A DNA stretch of 64,000 nucleotides. It comes from Elusimicrobiota bacterium. GTDB taxonomy: Bacteria; Elusimicrobiota; Elusimicrobia; F11. Shown here piece after piece: positions 36,501 to 44,621 of this stretch (position 1 is the stretch's first letter; every line of letters begins with the position of its first letter). The stretch is taken from positions 1 to 64,000 of the forward strand of contig JAJVIP010000015.1 of assembly GCA_022072025.1 (NCBI GenBank), in the 5' to 3' direction. The translations under genes and the position numbers were made by a program. Below the pieces are notes generated by a model. That model made no database searches, was not told the origin of the DNA, and saw only the letters and a list, made by a program, of their open reading frames with translations.

Positions 36501-38882
36501 ATGATAAAGGCCGCGAAGAAATATTTCCACTGGCTCCACGGCCAATGGCCTGCGGGTCATGTGGAGAAACTTCCTGAGTTACAGAAGGACGGATCGACCA
36601 ACATCTCCGGCCTTTATGTGGTGGGAGACCTCCAAGGAATTCCCCTCTTAAAATTTTCGATCGATTCGGGCACGAAGGCCGTTCGCAGCCTTTACGCGGA
36701 TAAAAAAATTCAAGCAACCAAGACAAGCCACCCCCCTGCGGCTCTCCCCCAGACTGGACAGAGTGTGTATGACCTTGTGATCATTGGCGGAGGCGTTTCC
36801 GGAATGGCGGCAGCCCTGGAGGCCAAAAAGTTCGGCTTGAATTACATTGTTCTTGAGGCCAGCGAACCATTCTCTACGGTTGTGAACTTTCCCAAAGCAA
36901 AACCGATCTTCACTTACCCCAACGACATGAGGCCCGCCGGGGACCTCATTGTTTCCGCCCAAGTCAAGGAGCCGTTGATAGAGGAACTGAAACGGCAAAC
37001 TCACGGCAAAGTCGAAACGCGGACTTCGTTTGCGGAACGGACCGTTAAAAAAGGAAATATTTTTGAGATCAATCTGCGTGGCGAGCCGCCGATTCAGGCA
37101 CAGCGCGTGATCGTGGCCATTGGGCGCAGCGGAAATTTCCGAAAACTCGGCGTGCCCGGCGAAGAGCTGGACAAAGTGTACAACCGGCTGCACGACCCCC
37201 AAGATTATGCGGGAAAAAATTGTCTGGTCGTGGGCGGGGGCGATAGTGCCCTGGAAACGGCCATCGCGCTCACCAAGGCCGGCGCCAATGTCACTCTCAG
37301 TTATCGCAAGCCGGATTTCGCGCGCGCCAAACCGGAAAATATTGAAATGGTCCAGATGTTGGCCAAAGACCCGCAGGCAGAAGCCAAGGTCTCCAACCCC
37401 ATTTCGGAAAGAGTCACCACGGCCACCGGGTCTTTCATGCCCGAAGCGCCTTCCACAGGTCAACTGCGCTTGCGGACGAGCTCGGTGGTTAAAAAAATCG
37501 CGTCGGACAGCGTGACCCTTCAAACAGCGGCCGGAGGAGAGGAACAAATTCCCAATGACGTGGTCTTCACCATGATTGGACGCGAGGCCCCTCTCGACTT
37601 CTTCCGACGATCGGGCATTCACATCACCGGTGAATGGAGTGCAAGTCGTATCACCACGCTTGCGCTTTCACTTGCGGCATTCACTTTTGTCTATCACTGG
37701 AAAAAAACCGGCATCAACGGTTTCGACCACATTCCACTTCTTCGCGGCATTACAAAAATCGGCGATATATTCGCTCAACACCAATGGTTTCCCTACAACA
37801 TCACCGCTCACTGGAAAAATGCCGTATCGCCTCTCGCCCAAACACTCAAAATCACACTCGGCGAGCCGGGCTTCTATTATTCGCTGGCGTATTGCCTCAT
37901 CATTGTTGGTTTCGGATACAAACGGATTCGGACGCGGGCAACACCCTATGTGAAGGCCCAAACATGGACATTGGCCCTGGTCCAAATTATTCCATTGTTT
38001 CTTCTCCCCTATATTGTTCTTCCTTGGATGGGTCACGCCGGCGCCTTTGACTCGGGTTTCCTTAAAAAAATGGCCGACGCGCTTTTCCCAATCGCCGACT
38101 ACGGTCACGGCCGTGAATATTGGAGATCATTTGGTTTGATTCTGGCCTGGCCGCTTTTTTTCTGGAATGTGTTCACCCATCAACCAATGTGGGCCTGGCT
38201 TTTCATCAGCGCCGTTCAAACCTTCGTTGTGATTCCCGGCATCATTTATTTCTGGGGAAAGGGCGCCTATTGCGGTTGGATCTGTTCCTGCGGCGCTCTG
38301 GCTGAAACGCTCGGCGACTCCCACCGAACAAAAATGCCGCACGGTCCCTTCTGGAACAAGCTCAACATGGCGGGGCAGGTGATTCTGTTCGCGGCCTTCG
38401 CGCTGCTCCTGTTTCGAATTCTGGGATGGATGCAGGTCGGTTGGGCGGAAAAAGCCTATGACTATATTTTTCACGATTTACCGGTCTTCAATTATGTGTG
38501 GTTCGTGGATTTGTTCTTGGCTGGAATTATCGGTGTGGGTCTTTACTTCCATTTCTCGGGGCGTGTGTGGTGCCGTTTCTTCTGCCCCTTGGCGGCCCTC
38601 ATGCACATTTACTCCCGCTTCAGCCGGTTTGGAATCATCTCCAATAAAAAGAAGTGCATCTCTTGCAATGTGTGCACCTCTGTCTGTCACATGGGCATCG
38701 ATGTCATGAATTTCGCGAACAAAGGCCTCTCGATGCAGGATCCGCAATGCGTCCGTTGTTCGGCTTGTGTTTCAAGTTGCCCCACCGGCGTGCTTAATTT
38801 TGGACAGGTTGATAAGATCGGCCGTGTCATCAAGAGTGATTCAATTCCAGCTAGCGCTGTGCAAATAAAGGAAGGAAAATGA
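36501..38882 (+). CDS. FAD oxidoreductase fused to NapH-like membrane ferredoxin module
   Basis: 793 residues from ATG 36501 (TTG at 36498 also possible). Residues 1-65 resemble the closing segment of a flavin reductase (GLYVVGDLQGIPLLKFSID). Residues 90-385 are a thioredoxin-reductase/YpdA-like FAD-NAD(P) domain (IIGGGVSGMAAALEA, VVGGGDSALETAIAL). Residues 395-710 hold several TM helices with NapH/CcoG-type cysteines (CGWICSCGALAE, CRFFCPLAALM). The end carries two 4Fe-4S clusters (CISCNVCTSVCHMGIDV, CVRCSACVSSCPTGVL). It probably moves electrons between NAD(P)H and a membrane or periplasmic partner. Overlaps ppa by 4 bases. Confidence 0.85.
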   Translation: MIKAAKKYFHWLHGQWPAGHVEKLPELQKDGSTNISGLYVVGDLQGIPLLKFSIDSGTKAVRSLYADKKIQATKTSHPPAALPQTGQSVYDLVIIGGGVSGMAAALEAKKFGLNYIVLEASEPFSTVVNFPKAKPIFTYPNDMRPAGDLIVSAQVKEPLIEELKRQTHGKVETRTSFAERTVKKGNIFEINLRGEPPIQAQRVIVAIGRSGNFRKLGVPGEELDKVYNRLHDPQDYAGKNCLVVGGGDSALETAIALTKAGANVTLSYRKPDFARAKPENIEMVQMLAKDPQAEAKVSNPISERVTTATGSFMPEAPSTGQLRLRTSSVVKKIASDSVTLQTAAGGEEQIPNDVVFTMIGREAPLDFFRRSGIHITGEWSASRITTLALSLAAFTFVYHWKKTGINGFDHIPLLRGITKIGDIFAQHQWFPYNITAHWKNAVSPLAQTLKITLGEPGFYYSLAYCLIIVGFGYKRIRTRATPYVKAQTWTLALVQIIPLFLLPYIVLPWMGHAGAFDSGFLKKMADALFPIADYGHGREYWRSFGLILAWPLFFWNVFTHQPMWAWLFISAVQTFVVIPGIIYFWGKGAYCGWICSCGALAETLGDSHRTKMPHGPFWNKLNMAGQVILFAAFALLLFRILGWMQVGWAEKAYDYIFHDLPVFNYVWFVDLFLAGIIGVGLYFHFSGRVWCRFFCPLAALMHIYSRFSRFGIISNKKKCISCNVCTSVCHMGIDVMNFANKGLSMQDPQCVRCSACVSSCPTGVLNFGQVDKIGRVIKSDSIPASAVQIKEGK

Positions 38883-39406
38883 AAAATACTCCTTATATTC
38901 TCGTCCCTCCGGGGAACGATATTCCGCGTGTGGTCAATGCCATCGTTGAGATTCCCAAAGGCAGTCGCAATAAATTTGAAGTGGACAAAAAAACCGGTTT
39001 GATTCGACTTGATCGGTACCTGTTCGCTTCCAGCCATTACCCCGGTGATTACGGTTTCATCCCCCAAACCTTGGCCGAAGATGGAGACCCGCTGGACGTC
39101 CTGGTGATGGTGAATGAACCCACCTTCAGCGGCTGTTTAATTGAAGCGCGGGTGATTGGTCTTTTTAAAATGAAAGACGACGGGAAAAATGATTTTAAAG
39201 TGTTGGGCGTTCCCCACACGGATCCGTTATTTGCTGAATATCATGAACTGGATGACGTCCCCAGTCATTATTTACGCGAAGTGGAACATTTTTTCGGCAC
39301 ATACAAACAGCTGGAGGGAGTGCCCATTGAAGTGAAAGGTTGGGGAAAGGCCGCGGATGCCATTAAAGAAGTGAAACAGTCTGTGGAACGATTCAAGAAA
39401 CCTTAA
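38879..39406 (+). CDS. ppa: Inorganic pyrophosphatase, family I
   Basis: 175 residues, standard for bacterial soluble PPase. Diagnostic stretches are VEIPKGSRNKFEVDKKTG, YPGDYGFIPQTLAEDGDPLD (metal-binding acidic cluster) and GWGKAADA near the end. It hydrolyses PPi to phosphate in the cytoplasm. The start overlaps the stop of the FAD/NapH fusion as ATGA, which is an unusual operon partner. It coexists with a probable PPi-using PEP carboxykinase at 58873. Confidence 0.95.
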   Translation: MKNTPYILVPPGNDIPRVVNAIVEIPKGSRNKFEVDKKTGLIRLDRYLFASSHYPGDYGFIPQTLAEDGDPLDVLVMVNEPTFSGCLIEARVIGLFKMKDDGKNDFKVLGVPHTDPLFAEYHELDDVPSHYLREVEHFFGTYKQLEGVPIEVKGWGKAADAIKEVKQSVERFKKP

Positions 39407-39412
39407 TGAAAG

Positions 39413-40144
39413 TTACTTCGGCGTAAGACCGAGGAGTTCGCCCAGGGGGACCAGTTCGAATCCTTTTTCTTTTGCAGCTTTAATCACCGCTTCGGTTATT
39501 TCCAATGACTTTTGGCTTTTGGGCCAGCCGTCGTGGAGCAATAGAACAGCCCCCGGCTTGATGGCTTTAACGTAGCCTGAAATCTCTTGTTCGGCGGTGG
39601 TGGAATTCCAATCCGTGCCATACGTCCAATTCACAACAACAAAACCCGCCTCTTTGGCCGCCGCCGTGATCCACGGTCGATCAATGCCATAGGGCATCCG
39701 CAGAATTTTTATCTTTTGACCCGATTTTTTTTCAATGAGGTCTTTGGCCTGTATCATGTCCTTGACCAATTCTTGCCGGGTCACCTCACGTGCTTTGTTT
39801 TCATCGCCTACCTGTGTCAAGTTGAAACGATACCGTTTGTTGTAATTCATGTGCGTCATGGTGTGATTGGCCAATTCATGGCCTTTTTCTGAAATCATTT
39901 TCGCGATTTCAGGGCGCAAACGGACCTGCTCCCCCAACAAAAAGAAAGTGGCTTTAACATTATAACGGTCCAACAGATCCAAGAATTGAGGAGTGTTGGG
40001 GCCCGGGCCGTCATCAAAAGTCAAGGCCATCCGTTTTTCTTTGGTGGGACCCTGGGTTAGAAAATCCCCGGGTTTGGGCGCGGCCAGCAGACCAGAAACA
40101 CTCAGCCAAAGTAAGAGCAGAACCCCACTAAGATTTGTTTTCAT
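39413..40144 (-). CDS. Secreted polysaccharide deacetylase (NodB domain)
   Basis: 243 residues from the ATG at 40144, chosen because it begins the signal peptide KTNLSGVLLLLWLSVSGLLA; an upstream in-frame start at 40222 would bury it. NodB motifs: LTFDDGPGPNT (catalytic Asp and metal Asp), HELANHTMTHMNY (H-x-x-x-H metal ligands), ILRMPYGIDRPW, VNWTYGTDWN and LLLHDGWP. It should deacetylate an N-acetylated envelope glycan such as peptidoglycan. Last gene of the minus-strand run from 47536, overlapping its upstream neighbour by 17 bases. Confidence 0.9.
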   Translation of the reverse strand: MKTNLSGVLLLLWLSVSGLLAAPKPGDFLTQGPTKEKRMALTFDDGPGPNTPQFLDLLDRYNVKATFFLLGEQVRLRPEIAKMISEKGHELANHTMTHMNYNKRYRFNLTQVGDENKAREVTRQELVKDMIQAKDLIEKKSGQKIKILRMPYGIDRPWITAAAKEAGFVVVNWTYGTDWNSTTAEQEISGYVKAIKPGAVLLLHDGWPKSQKSLEITEAVIKAAKEKGFELVPLGELLGLTPK

Positions 40145-41063
40145 TGGGAGTCCAAAAGGTAAAGATTCGTTTTTCATCACTGAGAGCACCCGTCGTTGAC
40201 ACCTGCACCGACAACAAACCACGCACCATTCCGCGAGAAGAAAAGATCACTTTTCCCCATTCCACAATCCACCCGCCATCGGCTTGAGAAAGCGCTCTGG
40301 CCACCGGCCAACGAATGGTTTCTTGAAACCGTTTGACTTGCGGGGATTGAAGGCTGGCTTGAATGGGAAAAAAATCCAAGTCGGTTTTAACTTTTAAACC
40401 TTCCCGTGTATTCCCCGTAATGGAATTAACCCAATGCGCTTGATAGTCACAACAAGAGGCCCCTTGAACCACCGCCGTCCAACCAATGGGATTGAGCAGT
40501 CCAGAAACCACCGTCACATGTCCTTTGAACGGCTCCATAATCTTTTGAGCTTGGGTTTTTCCGGAATAGGCGAAAAGAAGCGTGACCCCCCAAGCCATCC
40601 AAAGCCAACGGGTGGCCCGCCACCCCTCAATTTTTTTCCGATTTAACACCATTAACCCGATCGACATAAACAGGAGCGGAATCACGGTGATGGCCGTCAT
40701 GAGATTTCCGGAAAATTCCGTGAAATCGAAAGGAGACAAAAGAGGAACACCATAACTGGTGAGATAATCACAACAAGCGTGTAGCAAGAGGGGACATGCA
40801 TAATGAAGCAGTCTTTGTTTGAAAGGGCCCTTGTCCCAAATTCCAAATAAAAGCGCATAAAAAATCGCTTGAACCCCCACCCCAAAAAACGAATGAGTGA
40901 TGCCGCGATGGTGCAACCAAAAGGCCCAGGGTCCCAACCCTCCAAAAAAAACATCCAAGTCCGGCGCTTCACCCAAAAACATCATGATCCAAAAACGCCG
41001 GCGGGAAGTTTTTACGGTTTGGGCGACCAGGCCACCCACCAAAGAATGCGTTATCGGGTCCAT
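40128..41063 (-). CDS. YdjM-like integral membrane metal-dependent hydrolase
   Basis: 311 residues from the ATG at 41063 (MDPITHSLVGGLVAQ), the usual beginning of this family; the extra upstream codons overlap the preceding gene. Motifs DPITHSLVG, EAPDLDVFFG, HHRGITHSFFG and HACCDYLTSYG supply the conserved His/Asp residues. Four or five TM helices are followed by a soluble C-terminal region of about 120 residues that is less conserved. The family is named for a hydrolase fold, but no reaction is established. It overlaps the M50-like gene by 13 bases. Confidence 0.8.
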   Translation of the reverse strand: MDPITHSLVGGLVAQTVKTSRRRFWIMMFLGEAPDLDVFFGGLGPWAFWLHHRGITHSFFGVGVQAIFYALLFGIWDKGPFKQRLLHYACPLLLHACCDYLTSYGVPLLSPFDFTEFSGNLMTAITVIPLLFMSIGLMVLNRKKIEGWRATRWLWMAWGVTLLFAYSGKTQAQKIMEPFKGHVTVVSGLLNPIGWTAVVQGASCCDYQAHWVNSITGNTREGLKVKTDLDFFPIQASLQSPQVKRFQETIRWPVARALSQADGGWIVEWGKVIFSSRGMVRGLLSVQVSTTGALSDEKRIFTFWTPNENKS

Positions 41064-41806
41064 GGCTGTGCCGCTATATAATCGAATGCTTTTTGGGCCC
41101 CTTTCCAAGAAAGGGTCCCGATCACTTTCCATGTTTCATGGGATTCGCGTCCCACCGATCGGGCGAAATGCGTGAATGTCGGGGTCTTGGAAAAAAGGCT
41201 AATCCCTAAAATCGCCAGGATGAGCGTGTTCCCAAGAAGGATCAACACGCCGGACAAAACAAGGCCCAATATTTTTAAATCCGGTTGATGTTTGTGTACC
41301 GCCGAGAAAGTGAGCGACGTATGAAAGGCCAGGGCGCTTCCCAGCAGGAATTGAAACAGGGGCTCAAGGTGGGGAGGGTTCCACCAATGGCGGGTCATGG
41401 CATAGAGGCCAATCACCCCCACCGCATAGAGCGGAATCACATAGGGAGAAAGCGCAATGAAAGCATTTGATTTGGAGAGGTGGACCTCACCGCCAGTGGA
41501 CTTGGCTTTGAAGGAGTGAATTTTGGCGCCTGAAAGAACCCCCGTCAAAACATGGGTCAATTCATGCCCAAACACGTAAAGCCACATCGGTTTCACGAAA
41601 ATTCTTTCAAAAACAAAATAAGACACAATTCCCGCCCCGTACATCCCCCATCCCCGAAATCCTTCCTGAGCCAAATGAGGAACCATAAGAACCGTCTGAT
41701 GGAGTACCGCCCATAAGAGGGGTAACAGCGCCAAAGCAACAAGCCACCGAACCGGGGTGGGCCATTTAGTCGAAGAACGTGTCTTCGTACGGAATCTTTT
41801 GCTCAC
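41051..41806 (-). CDS. M50-like membrane metalloprotease
   Basis: 251 residues, about six TM helices. The zinc motif H81-E-L-T-H85 lies at a membrane helix edge (YVFGHELTHVLTGVLSG), followed by SFKAKSTGGEVHL, the pattern of M50/site-2-type proteases. No PDZ domain is visible and the C-terminal Asp ligand is not clear. It may cleave a membrane-bound regulator or envelope protein (inference). It overlaps the genes on both sides. Confidence 0.75.
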   Translation of the reverse strand: MSKRFRTKTRSSTKWPTPVRWLVALALLPLLWAVLHQTVLMVPHLAQEGFRGWGMYGAGIVSYFVFERIFVKPMWLYVFGHELTHVLTGVLSGAKIHSFKAKSTGGEVHLSKSNAFIALSPYVIPLYAVGVIGLYAMTRHWWNPPHLEPLFQFLLGSALAFHTSLTFSAVHKHQPDLKILGLVLSGVLILLGNTLILAILGISLFSKTPTFTHFARSVGRESHETWKVIGTLSWKGAQKAFDYIAAQPWTR

Positions 41807-42236
41807 GGAGCTCTTGTTTCCACATTTCCAGGACTTCCGGGGTTTTGACGCGAGCTTTTTTTACCCAGGAAGATTCAGGAGGTGTGAATAACTCGTAGGT
41901 ATCCTTGAAGTATTGATAGGCATATTTAAGGGAGGATTCGCTGATGTTGTAATCCCGATCAAACTCCAATGTTTCAAGTTTCGCTTGGAATTCGCTTTCG
42001 GGCAGTTTCTTTTTCGAAATGGATTCTTCTAAAAGTTTTTTCTCTTTCTCAAACTTCTTATCAAAAAACGCTTTTTTGGCCTCTGGGTGGTCGTGCCAAT
42101 ATAAATACTTCTCTGCTTGCTGATACGACTCCTTGGCCCGAAGGACCACATCAACCAGAACAATTCCATAAACACCCAACACACCCGTCAAAACGAGAAT
42201 TAAATTTTTAAACCAACGAGATCTCCACCAAGGCAT
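41766..42236 (-). CDS. Hypothetical single-TM protein with charged helical domain
   Basis: 156 residues. One TM helix near the N-terminus (NLILVLTGVLGVYGIVLVDV) is followed by a highly charged helical region (KKAFFDKKFEKEKKLLEESI). No family recognised. It overlaps the M50-like gene by 41 bases, an unusually long overlap, so the two are probably translated together; it might be a regulator or substrate of that protease (inference). The end EDTFFD is acidic. Confidence 0.65.
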   Translation of the reverse strand: MPWWRSRWFKNLILVLTGVLGVYGIVLVDVVLRAKESYQQAEKYLYWHDHPEAKKAFFDKKFEKEKKLLEESISKKKLPESEFQAKLETLEFDRDYNISESSLKYAYQYFKDTYELFTPPESSWVKKARVKTPEVLEMWKQELREQKIPYEDTFFD

Positions 42237-42237
42237 A

Positions 42238-42717
42238 TCAGAAAATGTCGTTGAAATTGGTTGGATAGTCTTTGGTTGAATCGGCGGCCCGCTGCTCAGA
42301 TAAAGAAGCGGTGTTCAACAATTTGTGGATTTTTCGTAACAGAGTTTCGGGACGAACGGGTTTTTCAAAATATCCCACAAGGTTCGACTCCATTTGCATC
42401 ATCGATTTTGTGGACTCGTTCATATTGGACCCTGTTATGAGCAGAACGGGGACTTTATTCGTCACGGGGTCGCTTTGGAGTTGCCGAATCACGTCAAAAC
42501 CTCCGACACCCGGCATCATCAAGTCTGTGACCACCAAATCAGGTTTAAAATCACTGGATATTTTTTGGATATTTCGGCCATCGCGCGCGGTTTTGACATC
42601 GAATCCTTCAATTTCAAAAGTCGTTTTCATCAAGGACAAAATCGATTCATCGTCCTCAATGATCAATATTCGTTTGTCGCTGGGCCGATTTTTCGCGGAA
42701 GGGGAAGGATTAGCCAC
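42238..42717 (-). CDS. CheY-like single-domain response regulator
   Basis: 159 residues from a GTG at 42717, with TGGAG six bases upstream; this overlaps the panD stop by 8 bases. A longer form from 42771 lies wholly inside panD and has no clear ribosome site. Receiver motifs are intact: ILIIEDDESIL, VVTDLMMPGVGGFDV with the phospho-acceptor Asp, LLITGS and FEKPV with the conserved Lys. No output domain, only a short disordered tail. It is a candidate partner for the kinase-like protein at 44622. Confidence 0.85.
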   Translation of the reverse strand: MANPSPSAKNRPSDKRILIIEDDESILSLMKTTFEIEGFDVKTARDGRNIQKISSDFKPDLVVTDLMMPGVGGFDVIRQLQSDPVTNKVPVLLITGSNMNESTKSMMQMESNLVGYFEKPVRPETLLRKIHKLLNTASLSEQRAADSTKDYPTNFNDIF

Positions 42718-43084
42718 GTTTGACTCCAGGACGAATGGCGATAACGTGGTTGTGTTGGTCAACTTGAACAAATTGAGGTTTCAGTTTTTTGGCCATCGTT
42801 TCCTCCATCCACGCCACAGACATAATAATGATCTTGTCACCCGGAGAACCCAATCGCGCCGCAGCGCCATTAAGACCAATAACACCCGAATGACGAGCGC
42901 CTTTGATCACATAGGTTTCAAATCGTTGGCCATTGGCCAGGTTGGCCACCAATACCATCTCATGCTCAAGAATACCGGCCTTTTCCATGAGAACCTGATC
43001 GACTTCAATGCTACCTTCATAATCAAGCCTACTGGCAGTGATGGTGGCCCGGTGAATTTTTGCTCGACACATTCGTCTTAACAT
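42710..43084 (-). CDS. panD: Aspartate 1-decarboxylase
   Basis: 124 residues. The self-cleavage site is G24-S25 (RLDYEGSIEVD), which yields the pyruvoyl cofactor. RRMCRAKIHRATIT and GARHSGVIGLNGAAARLGSP are typical PanD. It makes beta-alanine for pantothenate and CoA. No other pan genes are adjacent; it sits inside a signalling/envelope operon between PilZ and the receiver gene. Confidence 0.95.
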   Translation of the reverse strand: MLRRMCRAKIHRATITASRLDYEGSIEVDQVLMEKAGILEHEMVLVANLANGQRFETYVIKGARHSGVIGLNGAAARLGSPGDKIIIMSVAWMEETMAKKLKPQFVQVDQHNHVIAIRPGVKRG

Positions 43085-43105
43085 GGGGCCATGGTAGCAT
43101 GAAAA

Positions 43106-43453
43106 TTAGGAAATCGTCATGCCGCCTTCATAGGCAAGGGCTGAAATCACGTCCCGAAGAGTTTCTTGATCGACCACATCATCAAACGCAATTCCAGCCC
43201 GATAATATCCTTCCTCATAACCAACTCGAATAATTCGGGTGCGTAGATTCTCCAACCGAACCCCATCTTTAAGGGAAAAGGTCACATAGACCACCCCCGC
43301 CACTCGCAAAGGAAAAGCCGTTTCAACCAAAAGTCCCTCGGGGCTTAAATTGAGAATTCTCCCCCATCCTTCTTTGTGGGGACCGCTGGGAAATCGCAAG
43401 CCCACCGGGATGCTGGTGGAGAAACGCGCGATCTGACGGCGCTCAATTTGCAT
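43106..43453 (-). CDS. PilZ-domain protein
   Basis: 115 residues from the ATG at 43453, preceded by GAGGG; an in-frame TTG at 43468 is weaker. The c-di-GMP-binding residues are present: RRQIARF (R-x-x-x-R) and NLSPEGLLVE (N-x-S-x-x-G). The whole protein is one PilZ domain, so it would act by binding another protein once loaded with c-di-GMP. It overlaps the receiver/propeller gene by 11 bases. No cyclase or phosphodiesterase is in the window. Confidence 0.85.
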   Translation of the reverse strand: MQIERRQIARFSTSIPVGLRFPSGPHKEGWGRILNLSPEGLLVETAFPLRVAGVVYVTFSLKDGVRLENLRTRIIRVGYEEGYYRAGIAFDDVVDQETLRDVISALAYEGGMTIS

Positions 43454-44612
43454 CTTTCCATCCCTCAAACTGCCCTTGCAAATCCTTCAAAGAACGAGAA
43501 ATCATATGGGGCGACCCGCCCGTGACCACCCACAACCGATCAAAAGCCACCGCCATTCCGCTTACAGTCACGTCGGGTGGAACAAAATTGGACAGACGAT
43601 AGGGACCATGCCAGATATAGGAAGACCCCGCCCATTCCAGTTTGGCCAACCGCAACGGAGTTCCCCCCATTACGTAGAGAGATCGATCCGCCCAGGCGAT
43701 ACCACTGGGATTGGGAAGAATGGATCTCACGGTATCAATCACACGCAAGTCAGGCCCATGTTTGTACAAAAGTCCCGTTTGACCATCACTGGACCACAAG
43801 GCCGTCCCATCCCAGGCCAAGCCGGTGGGGGTCGTGGCGGGCGCCGCAGCCGTCTGAAGCGTGGGGAGGCCCACGGCCCGTTGGTGCGAGCGAAATTTCA
43901 GATCAAAACCAACCGTCACCAAACTCTCCGGCGTGTTGCAAACCAAAATAGGTTGACTGTCCTGCATGCGGAAAATCTCATTCGAAGTCAAGGCTCGAGA
44001 TTTTGACGTCAGTCCTTTCACAAGGGTGTAATGCGTGACCGTTGAGTCATACCAATTGCCCACCCACAAGGACCGGTCTTCCCATTGAATGCCTGAAAGG
44101 GTGGCCGACGCGAGATTGAGTTGATCCGCCGGACCTCCGTTCAATCGAGCGTGAGTTCCCTTTAATAACGTGATGCTCCCAAGAATCGCAAAAACCAAAG
44201 TTCCCCATGGAAATGTTCGCTCCACCAGTTTTTTTCCAAATAGAGTCCGACCATTGGACAAGGTGGCCCGCTTGGCGGCCGTCAAGACCCGAAATGAATT
44301 GAGTGGTTCGACCAAACAATCAAACGCCCCAGCGTTCATGGCCTCAAGAGCCAAATCGGCTTTTTGTTCAGGTAACACGACCATAAACGGCGTGGTGGGT
44401 GATTCCTTCTTTAAAACCACCTGTAACGCTTGAAGCTCCTCCGCACGATGGGGATGCCCGCCGATGATAAGCGTGGGAGGACTCCCCGGAATTTTTTCAA
44501 AAGCCTTCTCATAGTTCGGAGACTGATCACAGGCGACCCCCACGGACTTAAAAAAACTTTCAAACCGTTTTTCTTGTTTTTTGGGAAGCGAAATCAGCAG
44601 AACTTTTGACAT
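43443..44612 (-). CDS. Degenerate receiver domain - TM - beta-propeller protein
   Basis: 389 residues. Residues 1-115 have the receiver fold pattern (VLLISLPKKQEKRFESFF, PTLIIGGHPH, FMVVLPE, AGAFDCLVEPLNS), but the phospho-acceptor Asp position is Gly-Gly and the conserved Lys is Glu, so it is a pseudo-receiver. Residues 133-152 are a TM helix (WGTLVFAILGSITLL). Residues 165-385 contain repeated G-x-x-W-D/A-x-x-x-L-W-x-x-x-G motifs (GIQWEDRSLWVGNWY, GLAWDGTALWSSDG, GIAWADRSLYVMGG), like NHL/WD-type propeller blades, on the periplasmic side. I know no named family with this order. Confidence 0.7.
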   Translation of the reverse strand: MSKVLLISLPKKQEKRFESFFKSVGVACDQSPNYEKAFEKIPGSPPTLIIGGHPHRAEELQALQVVLKKESPTTPFMVVLPEQKADLALEAMNAGAFDCLVEPLNSFRVLTAAKRATLSNGRTLFGKKLVERTFPWGTLVFAILGSITLLKGTHARLNGGPADQLNLASATLSGIQWEDRSLWVGNWYDSTVTHYTLVKGLTSKSRALTSNEIFRMQDSQPILVCNTPESLVTVGFDLKFRSHQRAVGLPTLQTAAAPATTPTGLAWDGTALWSSDGQTGLLYKHGPDLRVIDTVRSILPNPSGIAWADRSLYVMGGTPLRLAKLEWAGSSYIWHGPYRLSNFVPPDVTVSGMAVAFDRLWVVTGGSPHMISRSLKDLQGQFEGWKDAN

Positions 44613-44621
44613 TACGCGACC

